A program made the translations under genes and the position numbers. The notes below the pieces were generated by a model. It did not search any database and was not told where the DNA came from. It saw only the letters and a list, made by a program, of their open reading frames with translations. Source: Bacillota bacterium (lineage in GTDB: Bacteria > Planctomycetota > UBA8108 > UBA1146). From it: 64,000 nt of DNA. Below, one piece after another: positions 34,837 through 43,949 of the stretch (position 1 is its first letter; each line of letters begins with the position of its first letter). The stretch is from positions 1 through 64,000 of the forward strand of contig QNYK01000063.1 of assembly GCA_003973385.1 (NCBI GenBank), read 5' to 3'.

Positions 34837-37383
34837 TCAGGGTTGCAAGATCGCCCGCAGTAAGAGGCCAAAATTGCCGTGACTCCATGAGCGGTAGTGG
34901 GGTCTGAAACCGAACAGGTGCACCCTCCCCTCGCCCACCGTGGTGGTGGCCCAGGCGGTGGCGCCTGCGATCACCTCCGAGTTCTCGGCCCAGCCTGACA
35001 GCAGGATACTCTGTGAAGGAAACCGCAAGAGGCTCTGGATGCGACCATCGCTCGAATCTTCCTCTGCTTCGGATTCATCGACTCGCCACGCGAGAGACCG
35101 AGAGAAGAAGATCGGTGTCGAAGCTGCAAGTCCTGCGGTCCAGCGCGAGGTCTCGAGCGGAATCGTCCTCAGGATCGATCCCGGGCACTGAAAGCGAGGT
35201 TCCCCTTCCTCTGGTTTGGCTTCCTCGAGGGGCAGGTCAAACAGGTCGATGGCAAATCGGGAAGAGCGACCCGTGCAGATCAGCCTGCCGCCGCCGCGAA
35301 CAAACTCCTCGATGGCGATCACCCCCTCCGGGGCCAGTCCTCCGGCTAACTCGGGAAAGACGGTGCCTCGCCTGCGACCGTTCTTGATCGTCCCGGTACT
35401 CACATCGGGAAGTACCAGCACATCGATGATTTCGGAGAGTTCGCCAGCGCGGATCTGCTCATTTCGAATGCGCTGATACGGCACCTCGTAATGGTCGAGA
35501 ACCCAGCGTAGCCACCCTTCATCCATGCTGGCACTCCATGGCGCATAGACTCCAATGCGGCTTCCCGGCAACTCGAGCCCCGTGAGGGCCAGTTCTGCGG
35601 CAGGCTCCTGTGCGGGGACCTCGACGGCCCAGTTCCCATCGGTGGTGCAGAAGATCCGGGTGCCTTCTGATCGCGCAGAGAGCAGTTCCGGGATGCGAGA
35701 GGTGTCCAGCGAGGAGATCTCTCGGACATGAATCGCTGGCTCCTCGGAGATCTTCAACAGGCCCCTGCGGTCGGGTGGCGCAGGTGAATGGCGAGAGATG
35801 ACGGCCTCGCTGTCGGTGATCGGCTCGGTGGCGACCGTCATCTTCTCGAGCACCTCAACGCGTCGTAGGCCGAACAGCAGCGGAAGCGTCCAACCGGCAA
35901 CATCGTAGGGTGCGGGACCATCGGGGTAGCGCTGCACCTCGAACAGGTCCTTGAGCAAGGCGCCGTAGGGTTGTTCTCGCTGCAGTACCAGCGTTCCTGC
36001 CGGATAGGGACGGCCGTCCGCTTCGAATGAGGCGGTCGCCTCGCCAACCTCGAGCCCCTGAGCGAGCAGGATCTCGATGAACCTGTGGAGCGCATCGGGG
36101 TCCCTCTGGCCGCGCGTGATCAGCCAGCCACGGGGCGCTTCCTCGCGACCCATTCGCACAACATCTCGGGCAACCTTCAGCGAGTTGCTGAGCCATGTTC
36201 GAGGTTCACGCGCGATGCTCCCCAGCAGCGACTGCGCCAGTGCAATTTCGTACCGATGGATATCTCCGACTCGCCACCATCCTCCTGGCCACGGTGCAGG
36301 GAAACGGTTCGATGGTGCGTATCCTGTCTCGATACCACTGGGCGGTGAGAGGCTAGCAGGAGAGATCCAGATCGGACTGGCCAGGTTTGCCGATGCGGCC
36401 TCGGAGAGGAGGCCGATGATGTTGTGACGCACAGGTACATTTCTGTTACCACCGTTCCACCACATATCGTAGGTCACTCCCGAGGAGATCCCCGTGTAAC
36501 CCCAGGAAGTCAGATCGAGCATCGCCCTCGACCCGAGTGCGCCGATCCCCGAGATGGTCACCGGATGAAGATTCGGATTGAGTGGATCGCGAAATGGAGG
36601 CACGAAGAGCCGTTCCCTTCTCGATCCCTGCTGGTGGACATCCCAGTAGATGGTCGGGAACCATTTCGTGTAGAGGAGACGGGTGACGATGCGAGTTTCT
36701 TCCAGTGATAATGCGAACCAATCTCGATTGTTGTCGTGGCCTGCGTACCACTGATAGAGTTCCGGCAAGGAGGTTCCATCGTACGGCGTGTCTACAATCC
36801 TCCTGTACCAGGATACGACCCTATCGAGGCCATCGGGGTTCATCGTCGGAATGATCACCGTGACGACATTATTTCTGGCGCTGACCCACGGTTCTTCGGA
36901 GGATGTCGCCAGATTCCAGGCCAGGGTCATCGACATCTCTGCTGCGGCGATCTCGGTCGAGTGCATGTTGCAGGATACGAACAGGATCGGCACTGCCTGG
37001 TCGAGTAGAGCTTCCGCGGCCTGGCCCGAGAGTTCTCGGGGATCTGCAATGCGCCGACTCATCGCCTGGATTGCGGGCAGACGTTCCAGGTTTTCTTTCG
37101 ATGAAATGACACAGATTCGAAAGGGCCGTCCCTCCGTGGAGGTGCCTACCGTCTGCGTGGTGGCAGAGGAGTGCAGTTCTCCCAGTTGATCGAACCAGCC
37201 ACCGATGGTATTCCAGTCCGCCAGTTCAAAGTCGGTTCCTGGGGCTCTTTCAAGCCAATCTCGGGGTGAAACCGGCTGCGCCGAGGCGAGCGGGGAAAGC
37301 CACCAGAGCAGCATCGTCACGGTCAGGAATGATCTCAATTGCGTCTCCTCCCGGGCCCGAATCGGCCTCTTGGATGGCAGCAT
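34837..37383 (-). CDS. Exported M14 family zinc carboxypeptidase-like protein
   Basis: The 848-residue product has a signal peptide (FLTVTMLLWWLSPLASA) and an M14 metallopeptidase domain at about residues 60-370. Zinc ligands are visible as H141 and E144 in NMHSTE and H250 in DVHQQG; NNRDWF near residue 218 is the substrate-binding Asn-Arg stretch. The long C-terminal half resembles a class-I amidotransferase-like or beta-rich domain seen in large exported M14 proteins of planctomycetes and Bacteroidetes. It probably cleaves peptides in the periplasm or outside. It is divergent from aroA. Confidence 0.88.
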   Translation of the reverse strand: MLPSKRPIRAREETQLRSFLTVTMLLWWLSPLASAQPVSPRDWLERAPGTDFELADWNTIGGWFDQLGELHSSATTQTVGTSTEGRPFRICVISSKENLERLPAIQAMSRRIADPRELSGQAAEALLDQAVPILFVSCNMHSTEIAAAEMSMTLAWNLATSSEEPWVSARNNVVTVIIPTMNPDGLDRVVSWYRRIVDTPYDGTSLPELYQWYAGHDNNRDWFALSLEETRIVTRLLYTKWFPTIYWDVHQQGSRRERLFVPPFRDPLNPNLHPVTISGIGALGSRAMLDLTSWGYTGISSGVTYDMWWNGGNRNVPVRHNIIGLLSEAASANLASPIWISPASLSPPSGIETGYAPSNRFPAPWPGGWWRVGDIHRYEIALAQSLLGSIAREPRTWLSNSLKVARDVVRMGREEAPRGWLITRGQRDPDALHRFIEILLAQGLEVGEATASFEADGRPYPAGTLVLQREQPYGALLKDLFEVQRYPDGPAPYDVAGWTLPLLFGLRRVEVLEKMTVATEPITDSEAVISRHSPAPPDRRGLLKISEEPAIHVREISSLDTSRIPELLSARSEGTRIFCTTDGNWAVEVPAQEPAAELALTGLELPGSRIGVYAPWSASMDEGWLRWVLDHYEVPYQRIRNEQIRAGELSEIIDVLVLPDVSTGTIKNGRRRGTVFPELAGGLAPEGVIAIEEFVRGGGRLICTGRSSRFAIDLFDLPLEEAKPEEGEPRFQCPGSILRTIPLETSRWTAGLAASTPIFFSRSLAWRVDESEAEEDSSDGRIQSLLRFPSQSILLSGWAENSEVIAGATAWATTTVGEGRVHLFGFRPHYRSWSHGNFGLLLRAILQP

Positions 37384-37444
37384 GGGGATCTAGCGGGGAG
37401 GGTGCAACCCGTTGGACCTCGATGCCGTGAGTCGGGTAGCGGTG

Positions 37445-37450
37445 TATGAT
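37445..37450 (+). promoter_or_regulatory. Candidate -10 box for leaderless aroA transcription
   Basis: TATGAT matches the -10 consensus at five of six positions and ends six bases before the aroA ATG, which would place the start site on or next to the start codon. No clear -35 is seen 16-18 bases upstream. The short divergent gap (37384-37456) offers no other convincing box. Confidence 0.35.
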
Positions 37451-37456
37451 CCGGGA

Positions 37457-38770
37457 ATGAACGATTCAGAGACTTCCAACCCTGGCTACTGGAGTCCTCC
37501 GCAGAGGGACGGGCAACCGATCGAGGTGATCGGGCATACCGATCTGGTCGGCTCAAAATCGGTGTCTCAGCGGGTGATCTTGTTAGCAGCTCTGGCGAAG
37601 GGTGGCAGCGAGATCATCGGTGCTCCTCTCAATGAGGACCTGCAGGTCTTCATCGATGCTCTGGTTTCACTCGGACTCGAAATTTCCGGTGAGTTGCCAG
37701 GACCACTCCATGTACAAGGTTGTGGCGGCCAGCTTCCAGCAGGAGATCGGCGAGTCGATCTGGGAGCCAACGGCACGGGTCTTCGCTTCATCACCGCGCT
37801 CGCTGCACTTCGTCAAGGCGAGACCATCATCGATGGCGTTTCCCACAGGCCAATTTTGCCGCTGGTGAAAGCACTGAGAGACCTGGGCTGCAGTGCAAGT
37901 TGCACCGGGGAAGGGCCTCCTGTGAAGATCGAGGGAGGCTCGCTCACGGGCGGCCGCGTGGTTCTTCAGGCAGCGGTGTCGAGTCAGTTCACCAGCGCGC
38001 TGATGCAGATAGCACCACATCTACCTGGTGGATTGCAACTGAGGTTGACCGGCCCCATCTCGTCACGACCCTATATCGAATTGACCGCAGCGTTGCTGCG
38101 GGCATTCGGAGTCGCTGTGGAGTTGACTCATCGGGAGATCCGTATCCAGAAGGTGGAGTTTCTTCGGTCGGGTCGTATCGAGGTCGAAGCGGATGCGTCC
38201 GCAGCGGCATTTCCGCTCTGTGCGGCAGCCATCCAGAATGGAGATGTTACCGTCAATGGAGTCGGCACCAGGTCGCTTCAGGGTGATCGCAGTATCGGGG
38301 AGATATTGAAAGAGATGGGTTGTCGGGTCGAAGTGTCAGAACGATCGATCCGGGTCCATGGCCCACCCGTTCGGGCGATTTCCCGGAGCATGGAAGGAAC
38401 ACCGGATCTGGTTCCTGCAGTCGCGGTGGTGGCTGCCTTTGCCCGCGGCGAATCTGTGATTTCCGGAGTCTCACACCTCAGGGTCAAGGAAACCGACCGG
38501 CTAGAGGTGCTGTGCCGTGGCATGACCTCGCTCGGTATCCGGGCAGAAGTACGAGGAGACCTGCTGCGAGTGGTCGGTAGTGACGGTCTCGACCTCAGAG
38601 GTGCCGATCTCGATCCTGCAGGAGACCACCGCATGGCGATGGCTTTCGCGCTGCTGGCACTGCGTGTACCGGGAACGAGGGTCATCGATCCCGCTTGTGT
38701 GGCCAAATCGGATCCCGGTTTCTTCACGCGAATCGAGGCGTTGATCGGGCAGCAGGAGACTACCAGATGA
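37457..38770 (+). CDS. aroA: 3-phosphoshikimate 1-carboxyvinyltransferase (EPSP synthase)
   Basis: AroA joins shikimate-3-phosphate and PEP to form EPSP. The 437-residue product has GSKSVSQRVILLAALAKG, LGANGTGLRFITALAALRQG, VSSQFTSALMQIAPHLPGG, DASAAAFPLCAAAI, LRVKETDRLEVL and GDHRMAMAFALLAL, all conserved in the family. The ATG at 37457 has no RBS; a good -10 box (TATGAT, 37445-37450) lies just seven bases before it, so the message may be leaderless. The stop overlaps mnmG (ATGA). Confidence 0.95.
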   Translation: MNDSETSNPGYWSPPQRDGQPIEVIGHTDLVGSKSVSQRVILLAALAKGGSEIIGAPLNEDLQVFIDALVSLGLEISGELPGPLHVQGCGGQLPAGDRRVDLGANGTGLRFITALAALRQGETIIDGVSHRPILPLVKALRDLGCSASCTGEGPPVKIEGGSLTGGRVVLQAAVSSQFTSALMQIAPHLPGGLQLRLTGPISSRPYIELTAALLRAFGVAVELTHREIRIQKVEFLRSGRIEVEADASAAAFPLCAAAIQNGDVTVNGVGTRSLQGDRSIGEILKEMGCRVEVSERSIRVHGPPVRAISRSMEGTPDLVPAVAVVAAFARGESVISGVSHLRVKETDRLEVLCRGMTSLGIRAEVRGDLLRVVGSDGLDLRGADLDPAGDHRMAMAFALLALRVPGTRVIDPACVAKSDPGFFTRIEALIGQQETTR

Positions 38771-40602
38771 CCCACCAGGATGCAGAAGTTGTCGTGGTGG
38801 GGGGAGGTCATGCCGGATGTGAAGCGGCTCTGGCGACCGCTCGGATGGGCCGAGAGACGCTGCTGGTGACGCTGAGTGAGAACACCATCGGTACCCTGTC
38901 TTGCAACCCGGCGATCGGAGGCATCGGTAAGGGCCAGTTGACACGAGAGATCGACGCCCTCGGCGGAGCCCAGGGCTGCATCACCGACCTGGCTGGCCTG
39001 CACTACCGGATGCTCAATACTTCCAAGGGGGAAGCGGTTCAATCGCTGCGAGCTCAGGTCGACAAGGACCAGTACTCGACACAGATGCGAAATCTGATCG
39101 CAAGGCAGCCTCACCTTCGAGTGCTGGAAGGGTCTGTCGAGGACATCCACATCGAGGCGGGGTCGGTGGCGGGAGTGAAACTGGCAGACGGATCCATCGT
39201 CGGCGCCCGCAAGGTGATCCTCACCAATGGTACTTTTCTGCGTGCTGTCATGCATGTCGGTGAATCGATCTCCGAGGGTGGAAGGGTGGGAGAGGGCGCC
39301 GTGCGACAGTTGACCGGTGCTCTCGGAGCTCTGGGGCTGGAGACCGGTCGCCTCAAGACGGGAACTCCACCGCGTCTCGACCGATCATCGATCGACTGGG
39401 ACCAACTGGAGGTCCAGCAGCCCGACCCGGATCCGCAGGGATTCAGCCACTGGAGTACATTGCCTCGTCGCGAGTGGATGAACTGCCATGTCACTCGCAC
39501 GGATGAGTCGGTTCACGATGTGATCCGGAAGCACCTGCATCGAAGTCCTATTTACTCGGGTCAGATCGAGGGGGTCGGTCCACGCTACTGTCCGTCGATA
39601 GAAGACAAGGTGGTTCGATTTCCCGATCGCGATGGTCACACAGTCCACCTGGAACGGGAGGGTCTGAGCAGTGATTCGGTGTATGTCAACGGCATCTCGA
39701 CCAGCCTTCCTGCAGAAGTTCAGGAACTACTGGTGGCCAGGATCAAAGGACTAGAAAAGGCGCGATTCCTGCGCCACGGGTATGCGGTCGAATACGATTT
39801 TTTTCCACCGCATCAGATCGCCAGAACATTCGAGTGTCAGGCGCTCTCCGGGCTCTATCTCGCCGGTCAGATCTGTGGCACCAGCGGTTACGAAGAGGCC
39901 GCAGCTCAGGGGTTTCTCGCAGGGGTCAATGCTGCGCTCGCTCTTGCAGGAGATGCTCCCTTCATTCTCGGTCGCGACGAAGCGTACATGGGAGTACTCG
40001 CTGATGATCTGGTTCGCTGTGATCCGAGAGAACCCTACAGGATGTTCACCTCGCGAGCGGAGTTCAGACTGATGCTCAGGCATGACAACGCAGACTTCCG
40101 ACTCTGCGACAAGGGTGAACAACTCGGACTCATTAACTCGCAGTGTGCCGATCGTGTTCGCTCCCAGAAGCAATCGATGAACCAGGTGCTGCAACGATTG
40201 CATCGAGAACGCCATGGCACCCGTACACTGCACGAGATGTTGAGGATCCCGGGGGCCACCTGGAGCGGGCTGGTCGGCGAAGTGGCTTCTGTTGGTGAGT
40301 GGGACCTCGATGAGAGTATGCAGGAACGAGTCCGCATCGAAGTTCGCTACGAAGCCTACATCGCGCGCCAGAAGGACGAGGTCGAGCGGATGCGGAGGCA
40401 GGAAAAATGGGCACTTCCTGCGGACTTTTGCTACGAACAGATACAGGGGTTGCGCTCAGAGGCCAGAGAAAGCCTGATCCGCCTGAAGCCGGACAGTATC
40501 GCCTCGGCGCAACGAATCGCAGGAGTCAGTCCAGCCGATATTTCGTGCTTGATGGTGGCGCTCAGATCAAGGGCCACTCCGGAACTGCTGGAGGAGAGTT
40601 GA
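38767..40602 (+). CDS. mnmG: tRNA uridine-5-carboxymethylaminomethyl modification enzyme MnmG
   Basis: MnmG, with MnmE, installs the cmnm5 group on wobble U34 of certain tRNAs using FAD, NADH and folate. The 611-residue product begins with VVVVGGGHAGCEAALATARMG (FAD site) and has CNPAIGGIGKGQL, GTFLRAVMHVG, RLKTGTPPRLDRSSIDW, YCPSIEDKVVRF and, towards the end, ICGTSGYEEAAAQGFLAGVNAAL, all typical. The ATG overlaps aroA (ATGA); upstream frame is a shadow. MnmE is not in the window. Confidence 0.97.
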   Translation: MTHQDAEVVVVGGGHAGCEAALATARMGRETLLVTLSENTIGTLSCNPAIGGIGKGQLTREIDALGGAQGCITDLAGLHYRMLNTSKGEAVQSLRAQVDKDQYSTQMRNLIARQPHLRVLEGSVEDIHIEAGSVAGVKLADGSIVGARKVILTNGTFLRAVMHVGESISEGGRVGEGAVRQLTGALGALGLETGRLKTGTPPRLDRSSIDWDQLEVQQPDPDPQGFSHWSTLPRREWMNCHVTRTDESVHDVIRKHLHRSPIYSGQIEGVGPRYCPSIEDKVVRFPDRDGHTVHLEREGLSSDSVYVNGISTSLPAEVQELLVARIKGLEKARFLRHGYAVEYDFFPPHQIARTFECQALSGLYLAGQICGTSGYEEAAAQGFLAGVNAALALAGDAPFILGRDEAYMGVLADDLVRCDPREPYRMFTSRAEFRLMLRHDNADFRLCDKGEQLGLINSQCADRVRSQKQSMNQVLQRLHRERHGTRTLHEMLRIPGATWSGLVGEVASVGEWDLDESMQERVRIEVRYEAYIARQKDEVERMRRQEKWALPADFCYEQIQGLRSEARESLIRLKPDSIASAQRIAGVSPADISCLMVALRSRATPELLEES

Positions 40603-41105
40603 TTGGAGATAACACCTCCGCAACCAGCATCCGATGGATGTTGAATCTGTGGCCTCCATTCATCTTTCAGGGAATCCGCGTACTCGAGTTCGATCCAGGG
40701 TTCCGGTTTGCCGTGATTCGCGTGCGGAAATCGATCTTGACCCGAAATCTCATGGGCACCACATTTGGCGGTGCTCTTTCCGCCGCTGCGGACCCCTTCT
40801 ATCCGCTGCTCTACTGGCGCAAACTCTCGACGGATGGAGTTTCCACCAACTGCTGGATCCGCCAGCAACGATGCGAGTTCATCCGTCCCGCCGATGCCAC
40901 GGTCGAGTTGCGATTTGCCATCGAGGATCAGCAACTGGCCATCGCCCGAGCCGGAATCGAGAAAGATGGACGCGTCGACCTCGAGGATGTCGTGGATGCC
41001 CTGTTGCCCGCCGGTGAGGTTGCAGCACGCTTTCATATCACCACCGCACTGAGGGCACGCGGTAGCGGATCCACTCCCCTTCTCGATCAGGATTCGATAG
41101 ACTGA
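40599..41105 (+). CDS. DUF4442 (hotdog-fold thioesterase-like) protein
   Basis: The product shows the DUF4442 outline: LNLWPPFIFQGIRVLEFDPGFRFAVIRV, RNLMGTTFGGALSAAADPFYPLLYWR and a hotdog-type second half with CEFIRPADATVELRF. The family is related to acyl-CoA thioesterases, but no substrate is known. Residues before NLWPPF are expected in the family, so I prefer the TTG at 40599, which overlaps the mnmG stop (TTGA) and follows GAGGAGAG, to the ATG at 40638, which would cut them off and lacks an RBS. With the TTG the protein has 168 residues. Confidence 0.75.
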   Translation: MIGDNTSATSIRWMLNLWPPFIFQGIRVLEFDPGFRFAVIRVRKSILTRNLMGTTFGGALSAAADPFYPLLYWRKLSTDGVSTNCWIRQQRCEFIRPADATVELRFAIEDQQLAIARAGIEKDGRVDLEDVVDALLPAGEVAARFHITTALRARGSGSTPLLDQDSID

Positions 41106-41165
41106 TCTGGCTCCTGTTCTTTGCCGGATGGCCGGTGGAGTGGGAGCAGGAAATGACGTGACGAG

Positions 41166-41777
41166 ATGAACCAGTCCGAATCCGGGTCTGATCGATCCCC
41201 TGAACCATCCACTGCACTGGAACAGCCCGGGTGTGGGTCCAGGAGGGATCCTCGTTTCGAACCGGTCGAGGAGATCGAGGCCTATTGCGGGGCGAGGTAC
41301 CGGATGAATCTGCTGCGCGAGAGGTTGCCAGATCAGCGAATCGTCGATCGCGATGTGCTACGGCATCCGGGTGCTGCGGCGATCTTGCCGCTACTGGACG
41401 ACGGTTCAGTGGTTCTGATTGAGCAACATCGAAGCGCAGTGGGGCACAACTTGCTGGAGATCCCTGCAGGCCTGATCGAGCCCGGAGAACGGCCGCAGGA
41501 CTGCGCAGATCGAGAATTGCGAGAGGAGACCGGTTACGTGGCGAGTTCTCTGGTTCACATGCTCGATTATTTTCCTGCGGTAGGATTCAGTGACGAGCGG
41601 ATGTCGATCTTCCTCGCACAGGAACTGGAGTTCGTCGGTCAGGAACCAGATGAAGACGAGTGGGTCGTCACGCACATCTGTAGCCGTGACCGCATCGAGC
41701 AGTTACTCGGATCGCAGGAACTCCTCGACGGCAAGACGCTCGTGGCACTGCTCCACTGGCTGGGAAGCGATCGATGA
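41166..41777 (+). CDS. Nudix hydrolase, ADP-ribose pyrophosphatase-like
   Basis: The 203-residue product holds a Nudix box near residues 100-123 (GLIEPGERPQD followed by RELREETGY) after the strand LLEIPA, the ADP-ribose pyrophosphatase (NudF) arrangement in which EIPAG precedes the box. Substrates of this group are nucleoside-diphosphate sugars such as ADP-ribose. The first 30 residues are polar and probably disordered. The stop overlaps der (ATGA). Confidence 0.88.
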   Translation: MNQSESGSDRSPEPSTALEQPGCGSRRDPRFEPVEEIEAYCGARYRMNLLRERLPDQRIVDRDVLRHPGAAAILPLLDDGSVVLIEQHRSAVGHNLLEIPAGLIEPGERPQDCADRELREETGYVASSLVHMLDYFPAVGFSDERMSIFLAQELEFVGQEPDEDEWVVTHICSRDRIEQLLGSQELLDGKTLVALLHWLGSDR

Positions 41778-43090
41778 TTCCCCGCATCGCCATCGTTGGT
41801 CGACCCAATGTCGGAAAGTCGACCCTGCTCAATCGTTTGGCTCGAAGGATGGTCAGCATCGTCGATGACCGACCAGGGGTCACTCGTGATCGGATCAGCG
41901 TAGAGGTCGAGATCCTCGACCGAATGATCGAGTTCATCGATACCGGGGGAATCGGCATCACCGATGAGATCTTGCTCGATGCAGACATTCATCATCAAAT
42001 CGACGTGGCCATCGCCAGTGCCGATCTGATCCTGATGCTCGTCGATGGAAAAGATGGACTGCACTCCCTGGATGAGCAGGTGGCAAACCGCCTCAGGCCA
42101 CTGGGAAAGAAATGTCATCTGGTGGTCAACAAGTGTGAAGCGAATCGAGAACTCGATTCGATATCGGAGTTCTGGGGGCTGGGGCTGGGCGATCCATGGC
42201 CCATCTCAGCCGAGCACGGAGATGGTGTCGCCGAGTTGATCGAGAGATTCGTGCTGGACATCCCGGAAAGTGCTGAAGAGGCATCTCAGCCGGCACTCAA
42301 GATCTCCATCGTGGGACGAAGGAACTCCGGAAAGTCGACCTTCATCAACGCGTTGATCGGTGAGGAGCGTGTGATCGTCAGCGAAATCGCAGGCACGACA
42401 AGGGATGCTGTCGATGTTCGCTTTGAAAAGGACGGCAAGCCCTTCGTAGTCATCGACACCGCAGGAATGCTGCGCAGAGGCAAACTGAAGGACTCGGTGG
42501 AGTTCTATGCTCAGGCCAGGACCCTCGCAGCGATCGGCAGATGCGATGTTGTGATCTTCTTGATAGATGCAGTTCACGGTGTTTCTCAACTGGATATGAG
42601 AATCGCGCGTGAAGTGATGAATCGTCACCGGCCCTGTGTCATCGCTGTCAACAAGTGGGACCTCGCCAAAGATCGTACGACGATGGAGGAATACGAGAAG
42701 TATCTGGGATTGAAACTGCCGGGGATCAACTTTGCTCCGGTGCTCTTCATGACGGCCAAGGATGGACGGAATGTGACTCGTTGCATCTCACTCGTCCAGT
42801 CCCTTGCGAAACAGGCCAATGTCAGGGTAGGGACCGGTATCCTGAATCGGGCGATCGATGAGATTCGAAAAGGACCTAGACCCAGGGTGAAGCATGGCAA
42901 GGAGCCGAAGATCTTCTACGCTACCCAGGTTGGTGTGATGCCACCGACCATCGCCATGTTCGTGAACAAGCCAGAGTTTTTCACTCCTCAACTGAAGCGA
43001 GCAGTGGAAAATCGCCTTAGAGAATTACTCAAGGTCCCGGAGGTGCCGGTACGAATCTTCTACAGGGAGAAAGGCAAGAGGGATGAGTGA
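41774..43090 (+). CDS. der: Ribosome biogenesis GTPase Der (EngA)
   Basis: Der has two tandem GTPase domains and a KH-like C-terminal domain and is needed for 50S subunit assembly. In the 438-residue product the two P-loops are GRPNVGKSTLLN (near residue 8) and GRRNSGKSTFIN (near 180); DTGG and DTAG switch II motifs, NKCE and NKWD base-recognition motifs, and the C-terminal RGPRPRVKHGKEPKIFYATQ-like stretch complete the family pattern. It overlaps the Nudix gene and ruvC. Confidence 0.97.
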   Translation: MIPRIAIVGRPNVGKSTLLNRLARRMVSIVDDRPGVTRDRISVEVEILDRMIEFIDTGGIGITDEILLDADIHHQIDVAIASADLILMLVDGKDGLHSLDEQVANRLRPLGKKCHLVVNKCEANRELDSISEFWGLGLGDPWPISAEHGDGVAELIERFVLDIPESAEEASQPALKISIVGRRNSGKSTFINALIGEERVIVSEIAGTTRDAVDVRFEKDGKPFVVIDTAGMLRRGKLKDSVEFYAQARTLAAIGRCDVVIFLIDAVHGVSQLDMRIAREVMNRHRPCVIAVNKWDLAKDRTTMEEYEKYLGLKLPGINFAPVLFMTAKDGRNVTRCISLVQSLAKQANVRVGTGILNRAIDEIRKGPRPRVKHGKEPKIFYATQVGVMPPTIAMFVNKPEFFTPQLKRAVENRLRELLKVPEVPVRIFYREKGKRDE

Positions 43091-43643
43091 CTCCACGTCG
43101 ATTCGCATCCTGGGAATCGACCCCGGACTCTCCAAGATGGGCTGGGGGATTGTCGATGTAGATGGCCCTGGATTCTCGCTGGTCGAGTACGGGTCACTGA
43201 AGACCTCGACCGATCAGCCACATTCTCAACGGCTGCTGGAGGTCCATCAGGAGGTCCGTCGAGCCATCTCGATGCACTCCCCGGATATCGCAGCTGTCGA
43301 GGAGATATTTCACGGAAAAAATCCTCGCGCGTCATTACTCGCGGGAGAAGGACGAGCGGCGTGTATCCTGGCCTGCTCGCTGGGGCAGTTGCGGGTGGTC
43401 GAACTCGCCGCCTCTGCGGTGAAACTGGGCGTGACCGGCAGTGGTAGGGCGAGTAAGCAGCAGGTGCAGGCGATGGTGAAGAGGATACTGGGACTCGATG
43501 AGGTACCGAGGCCAGTCGATGCTGCGGACGCCCTGGCCGTTGCGATCGTCTTTGCCCAGCGAAATAGGTCCCGTGTGGTGCTCTCGCAGCACGGGACCGG
43601 TGGCGATTCCAGTGGTCCCCGGCTAGACTCACGCGCTGAGTGA
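43083..43643 (+). CDS. ruvC: Crossover junction endodeoxyribonuclease RuvC
   Basis: RuvC resolves Holliday junctions. The 186-residue product has the acidic active-site residues in ILGIDPGLSKMGWG, AAVEEIFHGKNPRA and PVDAADALAVAI, and LAGEGRAACILA and GRASKQQVQAMVKRIL between them. The ATG overlaps the end of der by eight bases. RuvA and RuvB are not in the window. Confidence 0.95.
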   Translation: MSDSTSIRILGIDPGLSKMGWGIVDVDGPGFSLVEYGSLKTSTDQPHSQRLLEVHQEVRRAISMHSPDIAAVEEIFHGKNPRASLLAGEGRAACILACSLGQLRVVELAASAVKLGVTGSGRASKQQVQAMVKRILGLDEVPRPVDAADALAVAIVFAQRNRSRVVLSQHGTGGDSSGPRLDSRAE

Positions 43644-43730
43644 AGGCGGGCAGTTTTCCGTCAACTGGGAGACAGGGAGTCGTCGACTTCCTCCGGTAAC
43701 AGGATCAGTTACGACATTGAGAGGACGCGA

Positions 43731-43949
43731 ATGGCCAAGGAGGAACCGATCGAGGTCACGGCGATCGTCAAGGAGGCGTTGCCGAATACGACCTTTCGGT
43801 GTGAGTTGGAGAACGGCCATATCGTTCTGGCCCACATCAGCGGAAAGATGCGTAAGCACTACATTCGTATCAATCCGGGCGATAGCGTCACGCTTCAAAT
43901 CTCTCCATATGATCTGACCAAGGGTCGCATCGTATACAGGGAAAGATGA
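43731..43949 (+). CDS. infA: Translation initiation factor IF-1
   Basis: The 72-residue OB-fold protein [20 protein letters not shown]... with [25 protein letters not shown] and [11 protein letters not shown] is a complete IF-1, which blocks the ribosomal A site during initiation. GAGAGGA lies eight bases upstream. The stop overlaps the M28 peptidase gene (ATGA). The 87-base gap before it, after ruvC, may hold its promoter but shows no clear box. Confidence 0.97.
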   Translation: MAKEEPIEVTAIVKEALPNTTFRCELENGHIVLAHISGKMRKHYIRINPGDSVTLQISPYDLTKGRIVYRER

